The notes beneath the pieces are model-generated. The model saw nothing but the letters and a program-made list of their open reading frames with translations, had not been told where the DNA came from and did no database searches. A stretch of DNA of 64,000 bases. Origin: Microvelia longipes. Its lineage: Eukaryota; Arthropoda; Insecta; Hemiptera; Veliidae. Each line of letters starts with the position of its first letter. The stretch's first letter is position 1. Location: positions 79,005,541 through 79,069,540 of the forward strand of contig JACMZG010000008.1 in assembly GCA_018340805.1 (NCBI GenBank), written 5' to 3'. Positions 20,031 through 31,488 of the stretch are shown here, piece by piece. A program made the position numbers and the translations under genes.

Positions 20031-20123
20031 GTCAGTTATAGTTAGAAACAGTCATGTCGAGTTTCAAAGTTAAGTTGTAAGGTTGGCAATACAAAAAAAC
20101 CTTCTTTAAATCTAGAGGCACTT

Positions 20124-20425
<302 letters not shown>

Positions 20426-20429
20426 ACTT

Positions 20430-21955
20430 TAAAAAAAAAACAAATTGGCTTTGTGTATGTTATTAATTTTTATCGTTGTAAATTCTAAGAAATAGGAATT
20501 GCATGGGACGTATATCTTATTATATACGGGAATATATTTTCTTGAATTTCCCCCGTCCCTAAAGCTATACGCCTAACAACAAATTTTCTTGTCACAAAAA
20601 TATTTTCTCCTGTATTTTATTGTTTACTAAATTGGTTAAAATAAAGAATAATATATAAGGAGGAACAATCTGTTTCCCCCTCTCCCTTTCCAGAAGAAAC
20701 AATAAGCCTGCTGTTGGTTGGTTATTATTTTGCTTTTTCTTCCTCCTATGTTTTTGTTTTTCTTTTTTCAGGGTTCAATAATAAATGAGACATAAGTGTG
20801 CGTAAAGTAAGTTGAAAAGGTTTTCGAGTTAAAATAAGATTTCGGAGGAATTCAATGTTCTTGAATTATGTCCTGTTATAGTTGGAAAATAATAAATCTT
20901 AAGAGCCTTCCCAGAGAAAACTTATGTAAACTGCGCATGCTTAGTTACCTTCCATATATCACGGCCCCTTTTTGCTCTTCCGAGGCATTTTTTTCAGTTC
21001 TAGAGTTTTTAAAGAGCTCCAGGACTGCAGCAACAGGCAAACACACACAAACACACACTATGTGTCAGTGTGGGCATAAAGGGAGAACCCTATAATAAAT
21101 TACCTTGAAGCGACAAGACTAAAGACCTTACTCACACTACAAATAAGGAGCTCCTATTTTTTTTCGAGCCTCCCGTCAAATTAATTAGCACTTGATGCTT
21201 CGTCATAATTTTTCCAGAAAAATAATCCCTTTAAACCTTTTTAAAGTTGTCTGGGGAGAAATTTAACCTTATTTTGGCTTTAAAGGTGTACTAACAGAAA
21301 GAGAAAAACGCACCTCTATACGAAATTTTTATTTTTTATTAGAATTTATTTATTTTCCTTTTCTAACTCCTAAAAGAAAGGAAAGCATTGTATTAGCAAA
21401 AGACATAACATCCACTTTTTTCTTCGCCATCAATTTATAAATACATCAGCGTTCCACCCCGCCATGTTAAAATAACTTAAAATACCCTGTTTGTTTAGTC
21501 AATAAAAAAGTTAAAACTCACAGATGCTGTCACTGTATATTATATGCAACAAAGTCTGCGTTTTAAGGGTGTGTCGCATGAAAACAGTTAAAGGTACATA
21601 AATAATATTATTTATTATAATATCTTTAAATTGCATGTCTCGTAGAACAAAAATATAAAAACATCATTCAAATCGGCCTAATAGAAGTGAAGAAAATAGG
21701 TTTCAAATGGCATTTTTGGTGACTTCTTATTATTCCTTCAATTTTATCTTGGCGCATCTCCAGTCTAAACTAGACAGTTGCCCAACAATTAAGAGCCGTG
21801 CAAAAGATCATGATGGTGTAAAACTCCCTGCCGTCTTTGGTCCAAAAAGATTTTGAAATATACTTTTCTGCCACGCCAAGTCATTACGGTTCTGGTTGGA
21901 GACAGCTTTAGCGTTTCAAAGTAAAGTTGTTAGGTTGCTTATATTACACAATATA
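20430..21955. other. No gene recognised
   Basis: AT-rich sequence with a short CA-rich run (21038-21060). Near 21915, TTTCAAAGTAAAGTTGTTAG resembles TTTCAAAGTTAAGTTGTAAG at 20063, so a small repeat may be shared. Confidence 0.4.
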
Positions 21956-21959
21956 GTAT

Positions 21960-22095
21960 TTATTACTAAGAAATAAGTATTACCCCAGTTCATTTGGGGA
22001 TAAAGATCTTTTACGAGTACCTAACATCTCACAAGATCTAAACCACTGGCTTAACGTCTCTTTCGAAGGACGGCACATGAATGGACGACATATTT
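21960..22095 (-). repeat. SINE fragment (family of 9355-9940)
   Basis: TACCCCAGTTCATTTGGGGA, TAAAGATCTTTTACGAGTAC, CCACTGGCTTAACGTCTCTT and CGAAGGACGGCACATG match 9702-9800. The tRNA-like head is missing. Confidence 0.65.
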
Positions 22096-22099
22096 TCCA

Positions 22100-23280
22100 T
22101 CTCTGGAAAATATTAGATACAGGAAAGTCGAAATGTCTGAAAACAGGTGCTATCCATTCCACCATTAGACTATTATTAAAATTGATTTTAATTTTCTCCA
22201 TGAATATATATTGCTTCAACTTATCATTAAATCTAGCTATTAATATTTTTCTATTATTATTTTCTAATTATTACTATAATGTCAAAAAATAATTTCTTAA
22301 TTATCTGTACAGCAAATTTACTTTTATACAATTTAATACCATCGCCCAATGTTGACTTGGATGTTTAGTTTTAAATTTTTGTTTGCGATATTAAACTTTA
22401 TTCTCATTAAAGCCTCCAGTTAATTAATAATGTTTTAAAATTGACCTTAAAAGAGTGATTTAGGTACTTTGTGTAAATTTAACTTTTTAATAAAATTTGT
22501 TTGAAATTTTATGGCCTTAAACGTAATTAAAACTTTGATTAGGTCATGGGTTCTAGGTGTTTGGAATTGGTTTGACTTTATAGTAAATTTTTAATACGTA
22601 GTAGGAAATATTTTAGGTTTGCATAACAAAATATAGTAAATAAATAACAAAACAATCAATGCGAGTTGAGCATGTTTGACGAAAGTATTTTACAAACTGA
22701 GATGCCCAAAATACTCAGTTTTTATACTATTTTGGTTAACAATATATTAATTGTTTTTTGTTTGTTTTTTTATTAAACATCATGGTGGTCTATACCAAGC
22801 TGATAGAGTTTATAAGCTGATTCAATTGGAGGGTTTTTATAAATGAAAACAATTTTTTTTGATATGTTAGGTTATAGTCCGGCGGTGACGTCATTGTAGG
22901 AATCAGTATAGACAACTTACATTATAATACTAACAAACTAGAGCACTACTACGTAAAAACATATCTTGTAAGTATATTTCAACATGTCTAGTGATTATTA
23001 GTTTCGCTACATCATATTCTATGATTAGTAATTGTTCCAGTATAGCCAGTAGCAGGGCTATATGCTAAAATATAAGAATATAATTTGGTTTAAATCTTAA
23101 AATCGTCCAAATTAGCCATTAATTCTTAATTGCTAGTTGTGATAGTCATTATATTGTAATTTAATAAATTATATTATAAATCCATGCAAAAGCACTCCAT
23201 GCATATTATAAATCTACTTATTGACTGAGCTATTCCTAGTGTGTTTGTACTCATTTCCTTTGAGGGATAACGACTCAGAC
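22100..23280. other. No gene recognised
   Basis: AT-rich intron-like sequence with no recognised repeats or frames. Confidence 0.4.
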
Positions 23281-23554
23281 TCTCTAAAGCAGCGTTTCCC
23301 AACCTTTTCAGTACCGCGACCCTATGATTTGCTTTTCTAATGTTTGGCGACCCAAATAAATTTATTTTGCATAACCTGAAAATTGCAGGCGTTTTTATTT
23401 ATTGCCGAACTAGTTATGACCCTACATACATCGTCAAATCCTAATTTTCATGAGGTTTTTATACTTAAATAGAAAACTACACACTAATTGGAGTTCAAAA
23501 GAAGCATATTATATAATTATATAATAGCAATAAAATATAAAAATTAGCACAGCT

Positions 23555-23735
23555 CGCAACTCATTTCGTCTGTATTTTTCAAAGGAAATGCGCATAATTA
23601 TCCAGTTGGTTGTACAAAACTATGCCTCTAAAATTAGAAGTACGCACTATTATTTGCACAAGTTGAAAGCTTAGTAACTTATCTTTAAGCTTACTAAGTT
23701 ATCCTTAAAGGTTTTAGCGCATTTTTAGGATTTGA
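23555..23735. repeat. Inner segment of the foldback family
   Basis: GTCTGTATTTTTCAAAGGAA, TTGTACAAAACTATGCCTCT, AGAAGTACGCACTATTATTT and AAAGGTTTTAGCGCATTT match the loop and inner arms of the elements at 6733-7445 and 31489-32088. The outer arms are absent. Confidence 0.75.
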
Positions 23736-24495
23736 TCCCAGGTACCCTGAGTTTGAGTGCTCGTATTGACCCCGGACCACTACCATTCAACTCAGAGGCC
23801 CAAAAAACATGGAAAACGACACCCTACTCGGTTTTACGAAATTACGGACATTGACCGTAATTTTGGTTTTCGATCATTTGTTAGGGTTTTTTCGACTTTT
23901 TGGTAACTTAGTGTGGTCTAATTGAATTCGGACCGGTTTCATTTGATTCAGCGCCCAAAAATTTAGATAAAACGACACCCTACTCGAAATTAATTTTTTA
24001 TTGACCTAAATTTTGGTTTTCGGTAATTTACAATGATTTTTTCGACTTTTTGGTCACTGAGAGAGGTCGTATCGACTTCGGACCGTCGTATCGACTTCGG
24101 ACCGGTTTAAGTTGATTCAGCGTCTCAAAAAACATAACTATTGACCTTTTTGCGTTGAAAAATATTAACCCTGAAATTTGCCAATTTACGAAAATTTCGT
24201 TGACTCAGCAAACGGGTTAATGACGTCACAAAAACCTGGTTTTCAATAGGGTTGAAAACCTGTCCTCCCGAAGGTTGAGTATTGTACTAAGTCTGATTAA
24301 AACATATTAATCAGTTCGAAAGATAGTGTGTTTACAAGAAAGTGTCTATAAATACATATATAAAGTCTCGCGAAACGTATGTTTTTGTCATAAGGGACCT
24401 CTGAAACGGATTTGTGTCGTTGTCCGAGGTTCGACTTCCGCCATGACGCCTATTCCATGAGCGAATTTTATTCCCAAAGGAAATCGCTAAAATAA
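23735..24495 (+). repeat. Composite repeat C with at least three tandem monomers and a tRNA-like end
   Basis: Monomers of about 150 bp share TTTTTCGACTTTTTGGTAAC, TAGTGTGGTC, ACTTCGGACCGGTTT, GATTCAGCG and AAACGACACCCTACTCG. The last is followed by TTGACTCAGCAAACGGGTTA, ATGACGTCAC, GTGTTTACAAGAAAGTGTCT and the tRNA-like end GAGGTTCGACTTCCGCCATG. The arrangement is shared with 8030-8580 and (inverted) 29705-31435. Confidence 0.75.
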
Positions 24496-25014
24496 ATAAA
24501 CTGGTGAAACAATTATAATTATAAAACTTGTACGCGAAATTAAACTACATTGATGTATGTTGAACCAAATTTACATATAATTGAACATTATAATTTTAAT
24601 AACCCGAACCTTTAAAAGAAGTAATAAGAAACTTTTAAACACAGTATTATCATAGGTATAACAATTCATCAAAGTTAGCAAGAATTAGATAAAGGCGGGT
24701 GCCTCTGTCGGTAAAGGACTTCTAAGAAATGTTTTGGCCGCGGCTTCTTTTGTTATCACATGTTTAAAGTATTATCAATTTCTAAAATTAATATCTGTTT
24801 AAGCAAATTTGTTATTTGCTTATAATAATCTTTTTACATAAATCTTGGTAATTTTTTGGATTGTTAATAATAGAATAATTTGGCGACCCAAAAAATTTCG
24901 TTCGACCCAAGGGTTGGGAAGGGCTGCTCTAAAGGGATTTGCGTGTACCATGCGTTCCGTTAGTCACTGAGAAATATCAAACACATCAAGTCCTCGATGA
25001 CACGAGTCTTTAAT

Positions 25015-25215
25015 TTTTACTTTTCCTTACTTATACCGTAGGTATGTAGGAAAAGTATTGTGTTTGCTAAAAATCCATGCATAAGGTTGTATTACTTCTA
25101 TCTCGCTATGCTCGACCATGATATACTGACCCTGAAAATTGTCCGGACCAGCTCTTATTCAATATAAACCTACGGCTTGGTTTATTCTAAGACCTCACAA
25201 AAATGTTTACTCGAC
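25015..25215 (+). repeat. 5S-like dispersed repeat, 5' segment
   Basis: TTTTCCTTACTTATACCGTA then GGTATGTAGGAAAAGTATTG and TGTTTGC is one of the best-preserved family starts. It degenerates after about 100 bp (TCTAAGACCTCACAAAAATG). Confidence 0.65.
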
Positions 25216-25812
25216 TTAGCTTATTATATAACAAGGTATTTAATTGGCTTATACTTTTTTGAATGGTATGAGAAAAATATTCAAAGTAAATACTTCATTT
25301 CTATCTCATATGCGAATAAAGAGAAAGTATAATCTTACTACCGAATACTTTTTTATGATGCTTACAGACGCATGCAGTTATGGCCTTACTTTATTTTTAT
25401 GTTCAATAAACAGTACTGTTGAGATTAACACGAGCTTTCATAAAAACTTATAACGCCATATTCTAGTACATACATGAATGTGATAAGAATAAATGTGTTG
25501 ATAAGATTATGGGACTTAACTCGGTATAATTACGGTTTCGAGTTGGAGTTTTCTGCAACATTACCTCTGACTCCTTTCAGCCTAACAATTTTCCATTTCT
25601 TTTTCTACCTTCGTTACTTTCTTTCTAAAGTCGTTTACCAAATTATTAAGACACACACTTTACTGGTTTAAAAGCATTTATTCATTCCTATGAAGATAAG
25701 AGAAAATATTCATACATTTATTTATGATTGTAGTTTAGGGTTATTAACCACGTTAAGCTGAGTAAGTTGAGCATATTTTCAAAGGGAAAAAGATCTAATG
25801 AGGTTGCGTCGT
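25216..25812. other. No gene recognised
   Basis: AT-rich sequence. Two open frames of 65 to 69 codons (25244-25453 and 25474-25671) show no known motif. Confidence 0.4.
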
Positions 25813-25814
25813 GG

Positions 25815-25817
25815 ATC

Positions 25818-25894
<77 letters not shown>

Positions 25895-25902
25895 TATATT
25901 GT
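25815..25902. repeat. (AT)n microsatellite
   Basis: Nearly pure TA repeats with one AAT interruption. Confidence 0.97.
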
Positions 25903-26238
25903 AACGTAAAATTATGTTATACCTAATTATCTGTTAAAATAAATGGGTTAAACGGCGAGTCAAAAGACACCTTCAATATAAACAAAGTCTGTATTTGAAA
26001 ACAAAATATATGTATTACCGCAAGGAATACAAATGATAAATTTCTCTTTCGCACTGTGTAGACATTATTAATATAAACACTTTAAACTAATAATTAATTG
26101 AGACGAATTCCGTAGGCCGATACTATATCTGTACCTCACGGTGGTCGCACGATATCTATCCACAAAATCCTATAAATAACAAGTAATGAGAAAATAGATT
26201 AGACATGTGCGCCACGTAGAAGCAACAATCGGTTCCGC

Positions 26239-26410
<172 letters not shown>

Positions 26411-26884
26411 TTATTTATTTTTATTTATTTTATACCTATTCTTTTTTTTAATACCACACGATAATTTCCAAACGCTTTTTTTGACCTGAATGAAAAGGAA
26501 TCCTATTTTTTAAGATATGTGAATACGTCATTAATTTACTATGATAACCAAGCAAAGCTGTTAAAATTCATAAAACCTTGAAGTTTGATATCACTAAATT
26601 TTAATATACATATAGTTTCACATATATGTACAAAGTTTAAGAAAATACTTTATTTAAGTAACCTATAATATTCCTTTGTTTATTTATTGATAATATTATA
26701 TATTATAGCGATGCTATCAGTCACTTTTGGTTCATATGCATTTCTATTGGTTTTGTTTCTTTATGATTCATTTTTCTTTGTTACGTCATACTTCCGCGAC
26801 GTATCATCAACAATAGTTCAGATTTTATTGTTTCACATTTAAAGTTCAATTTGTACATATTACGTTTTACTTTAAATTTATTTC

Positions 26885-27005
26885 AAATTTGTTAGTACAA
26901 TAACTACTAATACGACAAACTGCTGCAGGTCATGTGGTCGCGATGCAGCCCCTAGCAAAGACACAGCCTAGTGCGTCTCTTGTTTTAAGTCTTTTGTTTT
27001 AAACT
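26885..27005. repeat. Repeat E
   Basis: ACTAATACGACAAACTGCTG then CAGGTCATGTGG, GCAGCCCCTAGCA and TCTCTTGTTTTAA matches 57385-57495 (GTAATACTACAAAAACTGCC, GCAGGTCAACAACC, GCGGCTCCTAGCA, CACTTGTTTTAAA). A GC-rich pocket in AT-rich surroundings. Confidence 0.5.
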
Positions 27006-27009
27006 GTTG

Positions 27010-27490
27010 AAAAAATAATTTTATAATTACTTATATTTATTAACATTATTAACTTATCAACTTATCTACTTTATTAACTTATTAATTTATTAACTAATTT
27101 AGTTTATAGTAATAACGCTAAGGAATTGAATATTATTAATTGCAAAAATAAAATTGATATTAAAAAAATGTAGGTTATAAAAGAGTTATTTAATGTGAAT
27201 ATAAAACTCTTTATTTCATTGTTTTTACCTTATTTTAAAATATTTTCAACACTTAAGTTACTAATGAATGAGAGGGTGAATTGAAGCAGGTAAATTAGTT
27301 TTATTTCTTTTTCATTTCTTATTTAGCTACTTTACTGGCTTTTGTAATGTATAACTATAAAATAATGTTTAATTACTTTATAAACTTAGAGGAAATAAAT
27401 GATAAAGCATCGCCGGGTTAAGTATTAATTTTAATATGAAAAACACTCGCTCCAAAGTTCAACTAATTAGATATTTATCTGATTTAGAAA
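27010..27490. other. No gene recognised
   Basis: Very AT-rich sequence with short TTATTAACTTA repeats (27040-27105). Confidence 0.4.
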
Positions 27491-27494
27491 CAAT

Positions 27495-28240
27495 ATATTA
27501 CCTTTTCTCATTTCTACCGTAGGTATGTTGGAAAAGTATCGTGTTTGCAAAAAAAATCCGAAACCGGGATGTTACCAGAATTAGTGGCTTTAACAAAGTT
27601 GTCTGTCTGCATGTGTGTGTGTGTCTGTTATCATCGCAGCTCCCACTGTATTAATGCTTGAGAGTTGAAACTTTGTACAAAAATCAGTCTATAGCTGTTG
27701 TAATTGTGGTATTCAGAAATATTTTTTACAACGTCACTAACCCACAATAACGACTCAACAAAAATGTCGAAAAATCATGATAGGCGGAAAAATGAGATTT
27801 GGCACGCATGTAAGTTAGATCTCATTATCAGCATTAATTAACTTTTTATCAAATGACTTGTGTACGTTTTTTTAATTGTAAAAACTCGGAAAATAACCAA
27901 ATTCAATTGAAATTTGGTACCTATAAGTAATAAATAAGTTCATTAGGTTTCGTTTCAATAGGACAAGTATATCCACTTAAGTATTTTCTTATATCATAAA
28001 AGTTAGGCAGCATCGAGCGTAGTCAGTGCCTGGAGGGGTAACCGTTGGGAATAAACGGATATATTTACTACCTGTAAACGAGCGAAGCGAGTCCGAAGAC
28101 GTTTTGCTGTATAAATTTAACCACTTGTATATTCTGAGGACTAGCGAAGCGAGTCCAAAGCAAGGAGGATGTGCGTAGCGATTCCGATGTGATGAGGAAA
28201 AGTCCAAGGTACCCCGTATCCGATTTTATTTTTATCATGT
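27495..28240 (+). repeat. 5S-like dispersed repeat, best complete copy
   Basis: The order is CTCATTTCTACCGTAGGTAT, GTTGGAAAAGTATCGTGTTT, GAAACCGGGATG, GTTGTCTGTCTGCATGTGTG, CATCGCAGCTCCCA, GAGTTGAAACTTTGTACAAA, CGTCACTAACCCACAATAAC, TTGGCACGCATGTAAG, ATCAAATGACTTGTGTACG, GGTTTCGTTTCAATAGGACA and AGTATATCC. The 5S-like core (27995-28055), the tail GAGCGAAGCGAGTCC twice, and GATGAGGAAAAGTCCAAGGT follow. The end (GATGAGGAAAAG) is roughly the reverse complement of the start (CTTTTCTCAT), so short terminal inverted repeats are possible. It has no coding capacity. Confidence 0.8.
27995..28055 (+). pseudogene. 5S rRNA-like segment
   Basis: ATCATAAAAGTTAGGCAGCA, TCGAGCGTAGTCAGTGCCTG, GAGGGGTAACCGTTGGGAAT parallels arthropod 5S (GATCACCGAAATTAAGCAGC, GTCGGGCGCGGTTAGTACTT, AGATGGGGGACCGCTTGGGA). 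It spans the A-box, intermediate element and C-box of the type 1 pol III promoter. The 5' third of 5S is absent. Confidence 0.75.
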
Positions 28241-28319
28241 CTACTTAACATTCGGTTTTAATTAAACTAATACTGGTAATGAAATTAAGCCAAGTTTCAA
28301 ATTTCTAACCTAAATATAC

Positions 28320-28420
28320 AGTGAGTTACGAAGATGGTAACAGAATCGTGCACTCATACACATATAACTTAGTAAAAACCACTTAGGGGATCCTAGAAAC
28401 ATCTGAAACGAAGCATTTAG
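28320..28420 (-). repeat. 5S-like dispersed repeat remnant
   Basis: AGTTACGAAGATGGTAACAG, ACTCATACACATATAAC, AAAAACCACTTAGGGGATCC and TAGAAACATCTGAAACG follow the inverted family order. Confidence 0.45.
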
Positions 28421-29325
28421 GGGATATGCTGATTTCAAAGTTGAATTGCAAACAATATTTTTCTTATATATTTATTTTTCTTATAATTTTCTTAAAATAA
28501 GGAAAATTTAAAATCTATTGTAAAATAAATATTTCTGATTTTTTAAAGAGAATATACTAATGGGTTTGTTGAAATTATAATACATATTTATAATGCAAAA
28601 TATATTTGTGATGAATTGAAGCTAAATAAATATTGCGTACAATCGAATGTTTAAATATAAGCAATGACTCTTTGTTAGTTTAGCTAAGGTACACTTATGT
28701 TAAAGAATACATAATATTTATTCAAGCTAAAAATCATACGTTTCTAATAAATAAAATCCCCTATTCCCCCTTGTAAAAATATTTAGATTTGAATCGACCC
28801 TAACAAGAGTAGAAAATTTCAATAGGGAGGAAAATTCGGTGGAAAGGGTCGAAAGAAAAACGTTGAACTGCGTTAGTCAGTGAGCTGACACTATCTCTTT
28901 TACCTTTTGAAAAAAAAGTTTCAATTTTTCTGACATGTCTGCTGGATGTATAGAAATGTTGATAGAGTGAAATGAAGTCAAAAATTTCTATACAACGCTC
29001 CTCCCTTACCTTAGATACGTCTGACGTCCCAACGAAATGATAAATATTCGATGAAAAGTCTTTTCAATAAAGTTTATTTTTCGTGAATTTTAAACCAACT
29101 TAAATAAAAAAATATAAATTACTTTCTGTTGTTCGATTTTATAGAGTAAATTTGATTAGATTGTACCTATTGGCCCATCATAAGAAGTGGGTAAAATGAA
29201 TTGAAAGATATTTCCGGTCTTAAAAAAATAGTAATTTATTTTCTCGAAAAACACAAAAGCGAGATTACCTATGACGTTATGTATCCTTTCTATAAAATGA
29301 AAGTGTAAAAAGAGAATTTGAAGGA
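28421..29325. other. No gene recognised
   Basis: AT-rich sequence without named repeats or frames. Confidence 0.4.
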
Positions 29326-29329
29326 ACAT

Positions 29330-29540
29330 AATGTTTTTATAAGACCTCTTAAGTGGTTCTGCAAAGTTGTTGTTTTATTGTCTTTATGTGTTGGTGTAGT
29401 GTGTGAGTGTCTGTTATCACCCAAGCTATCATGTTTATGCTGGAGTGAAACTTGGTAAAAAATTCAACCTTTAAGTACGTATTATATTTATATGATATAT
29501 CACATACTTAAAAAGTCTAAATCTAAACGTTACAAATAAG
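29330..29540 (+). repeat. 5S-like dispersed repeat, internal fragment
   Basis: TATAAGACCTCTTAAGTGGT then TCTGCAAAGTTG, GTGTGTGAGTGTCTGTTATC, GTTTATGCTGGAGTGAAACT and TGGTAAAAAATTCAACC match the family middle. Confidence 0.6.
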
Positions 29541-29838
29541 GACAAAGGAAATAGACAGGAACACCTCTTGGAAGTGACCTCTATGATATCATTTGGGTTC
29601 AATAGTGCTGAAAGGTTGAAAGGTGGGGAAGAAGTATGGAGAAAGGTCTCCCACTCCCCCTCAGGTTACAATCCAAAGTCAAGCAGGCCCGAGTAGCGGG
29701 TCTGTTTTTCTTTTTTAGCGAATTTCCTTTGAAAATTCGCCTAATGGGATAGGCGTCATGGCGGAATTTGAACCTCGGACCACGACACAAATCCGTTTCA
29801 GAGGTCCCTAATGACGGAAAAATACTTTTTGCTAAACT

Positions 29839-29842
<4 letters not shown>

Positions 29843-29917
<75 letters not shown>
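29843..29917. repeat. (AT)n(AC)n microsatellite
   Basis: About 8 AT units run into about 30 AC units. Confidence 0.97.
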
Positions 29918-29918
<1 letters not shown>

Positions 29919-30086
29919 ATGTTTTAAATATTTTTGATTTGATTCTTTCATGTAAATTTTATTTAATACTGTCATGCAGAGTAACATATCACCTATCCTA
30001 TGAGTGAATTTTTTCTACACGAAGATCGCGACATCGATGGTGGTAGAAGAAAGGGAAGTGACGTTTGAAGAGAGAAATTGAATAAG

Positions 30087-30092
<6 letters not shown>
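29918..30092 (+). repeat. Block M, forward copy
   Basis: CGTATGTTTTAAATATTTTT, AACATATCACCTATCCTATG, AAGATCGCGACATCGATGGT and AGAAGAAAGGGAAGTGACGT are nearly identical, inverted, to 20236-20425. It is bounded by (AC)n on the left and (AT)n on the right. Confidence 0.85.

Positions 30093-30166
<74 letters not shown>
30093..30166. repeat. (AT)n microsatellite
   Basis: Pure TA repeat of about 74 bp after block M. Confidence 0.97.
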
Positions 30167-30169
<3 letters not shown>

Positions 30170-30589
30170 ATTTTTAGACACTTTCTTGTAAACACTCTAT
30201 CTTTTGAACGGAATAATATTTTTTAACCAAACTTGGTACAAAAATCAACCTTCGGGAGGACACGAACCCTATTGAAAACCAGGTTTTTGTGACGTCATTA
30301 ACCCGGTTTGCTGAGTCAGCGAAATTTTCAAAAAATCGGCAAAATTCAGGGTTATTATTTTTTGCCACAAAAAAAGGTCAATATTTATGTTTTTTGAGAC
30401 GCTGAATCGAATGAAATCGGTCCGAAGTCGATACGACCACTCTAAGTTACCTCAAAATCGAAAAAACCATTGAAAATTACCGAAAACCAAAATTTAGGTC
30501 GATGAACAACCTAAACATCGTTTAGGTACCTAACATTGTAAACATTGAGTTGATGGTTTTTATTAACCTAAACATTATTTAAATCACAA

Positions 30590-31020
30590 TTACGGAACGC
30601 GACAGAAAACCAGATGCGACTTACGATCATATAGACCTAAATCCGAACTAGGACGAAGACACGCATGTTACATCAGTATAAAACTCTATAACTCACTTCC
30701 ACAAGACATTAGAGACATTAAAGACATTCGTAAATTTAAGAAGGATATAGTTGTCTGGATACAGAACACGACGTAACACATCAACGACTACGGACAGACT
30801 GACATAAATAATTAGCCATATGAACCAAAATTAAAAATTATTTTCCATTTAATTACATTTGTGTTTATTTATAAATTAGGAATTAATCTTAAGGTTTACA
30901 TATATTTATTGGAATTGTTATCTAAAAAAAAGATTACCTTATCTTATATTATAACAAAATTAGTTATTTGTATTATTTTATTCCATTATTATTAAATAAA
31001 GATTGGTAGATTGATTGCAT
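30590..31020 (+). pseudogene. LINE ORF2 C-terminus and 3' UTR
   Basis: The reading frame gives NYGTRQKTRCDL, RRHACYISIKLYNSLPQDIR and KFKKDIVVWIQ followed by a stop at about 30774. LINE ORF2 C-termini typically read HxYxTRxK, IKxYNxLPxxI and FKxxLK. An AT-rich 3' UTR with AATAAAG follows (about 30995). A more decayed copy of the same segment lies near 63125. Confidence 0.7.
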
Positions 31021-31029
31021 ATATTTAGA

Positions 31030-31165
31030 AAGAAATCACTAGCGGCCGCCCCCGGGTACAAGCACTTTGCTTTTTTGGGGGCGCTCACCTAATCTAATAT
31101 TTTAAATTTATTTTATGTACTATGTAATCAATTTGTTTGTGAGGAATAAAGATTATTTATTTAGT
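31030..31165 (+). repeat. Second LINE-type 3' end with GC hairpin and TTTA tail
   Basis: GCGGCCGCCCCCGGGTACAA then GCACTTTGCTTTTTTGGGGG and CGCTCACC can fold as a GC hairpin. It is followed about 100 bases on by GAGGAATAAAGATTATTTAT then TTAGTTATTT. A GC hairpin, an AATAAA signal and a simple-sequence tail are typical of LINE 3' ends. The family is not identified. Confidence 0.55.
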
Positions 31166-31488
31166 TATTTAAAAAATAAATTTCGAGTAGGGTTTCGTTT
31201 TCTATGTAATTTTGGGCGCTGAATCGAATGAAACCGGTCCGAAGTTGATACGACCACTTTAAGTTACCAAAAAGTCGAAAAAACCAGAAAAATTATAGAA
31301 AACCAAAATTACGGTGGTTGAAAATTAAATTTGGAGTAGGGTGTCGTTTTCAATGTTTTTTGGGCCTCTGAGTTGAATGCCAGTGGTCCGGAGTCAATAC
31401 GACCACTCAAACTCAGGGTACTTGGGTTCAAATCCTGGAATGTTCGATAATTTTTTATCCTTTTTTTACTTAATATAAGTTTACAACT

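Larger units (their letters stand above)
23282..24934. mobile_element. Non-autonomous hAT-type element with nested repeats
   Basis: The 8-bp direct repeat CTCTAAAG (23282-23289 and 24927-24934) brackets an element starting CAGCGTTTCCCAACCTT and ending AAGGGTTGGGAAGGGCTG, i.e. imperfect terminal inverted repeats. CGACCC/GGCGACCCAA strings occur inside both ends. An 8-bp target duplication of nTnnnnAn form and CAG-type ends are hallmarks of hAT transposons. The interior holds a foldback-family inner segment (23555-23735) and composite repeat C (23735-24495). No transposase is present. Confidence 0.85.
29705..31435 (-). repeat. Composite repeat C, inverted, split by microsatellite/block M and by LINE sequence
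   Basis: From left: the inverted tRNA-like end (GGCGTCATGGCGGAATTTGA, ACCTCGGACCACGACAC), then an (AT)/(AC) tract, block M and (AT)n. The inverted body (TAGACACTTTCTTGTAAACA, GTGACGTCATTAACCCGG) and monomer (CGAAGTCGATACGACCACTC) run to about 30525. LINE sequence intervenes (about 30530-31165). The monomers resume with AATTTCGAGTAGGGTTTCGT and end at about 31435. Confidence 0.7.

Noticed and set aside
27995..28055. Functional 5S rRNA gene
   Set aside because: The 5' third of 5S and the terminator are missing, and the segment is embedded in a dispersed repeat.
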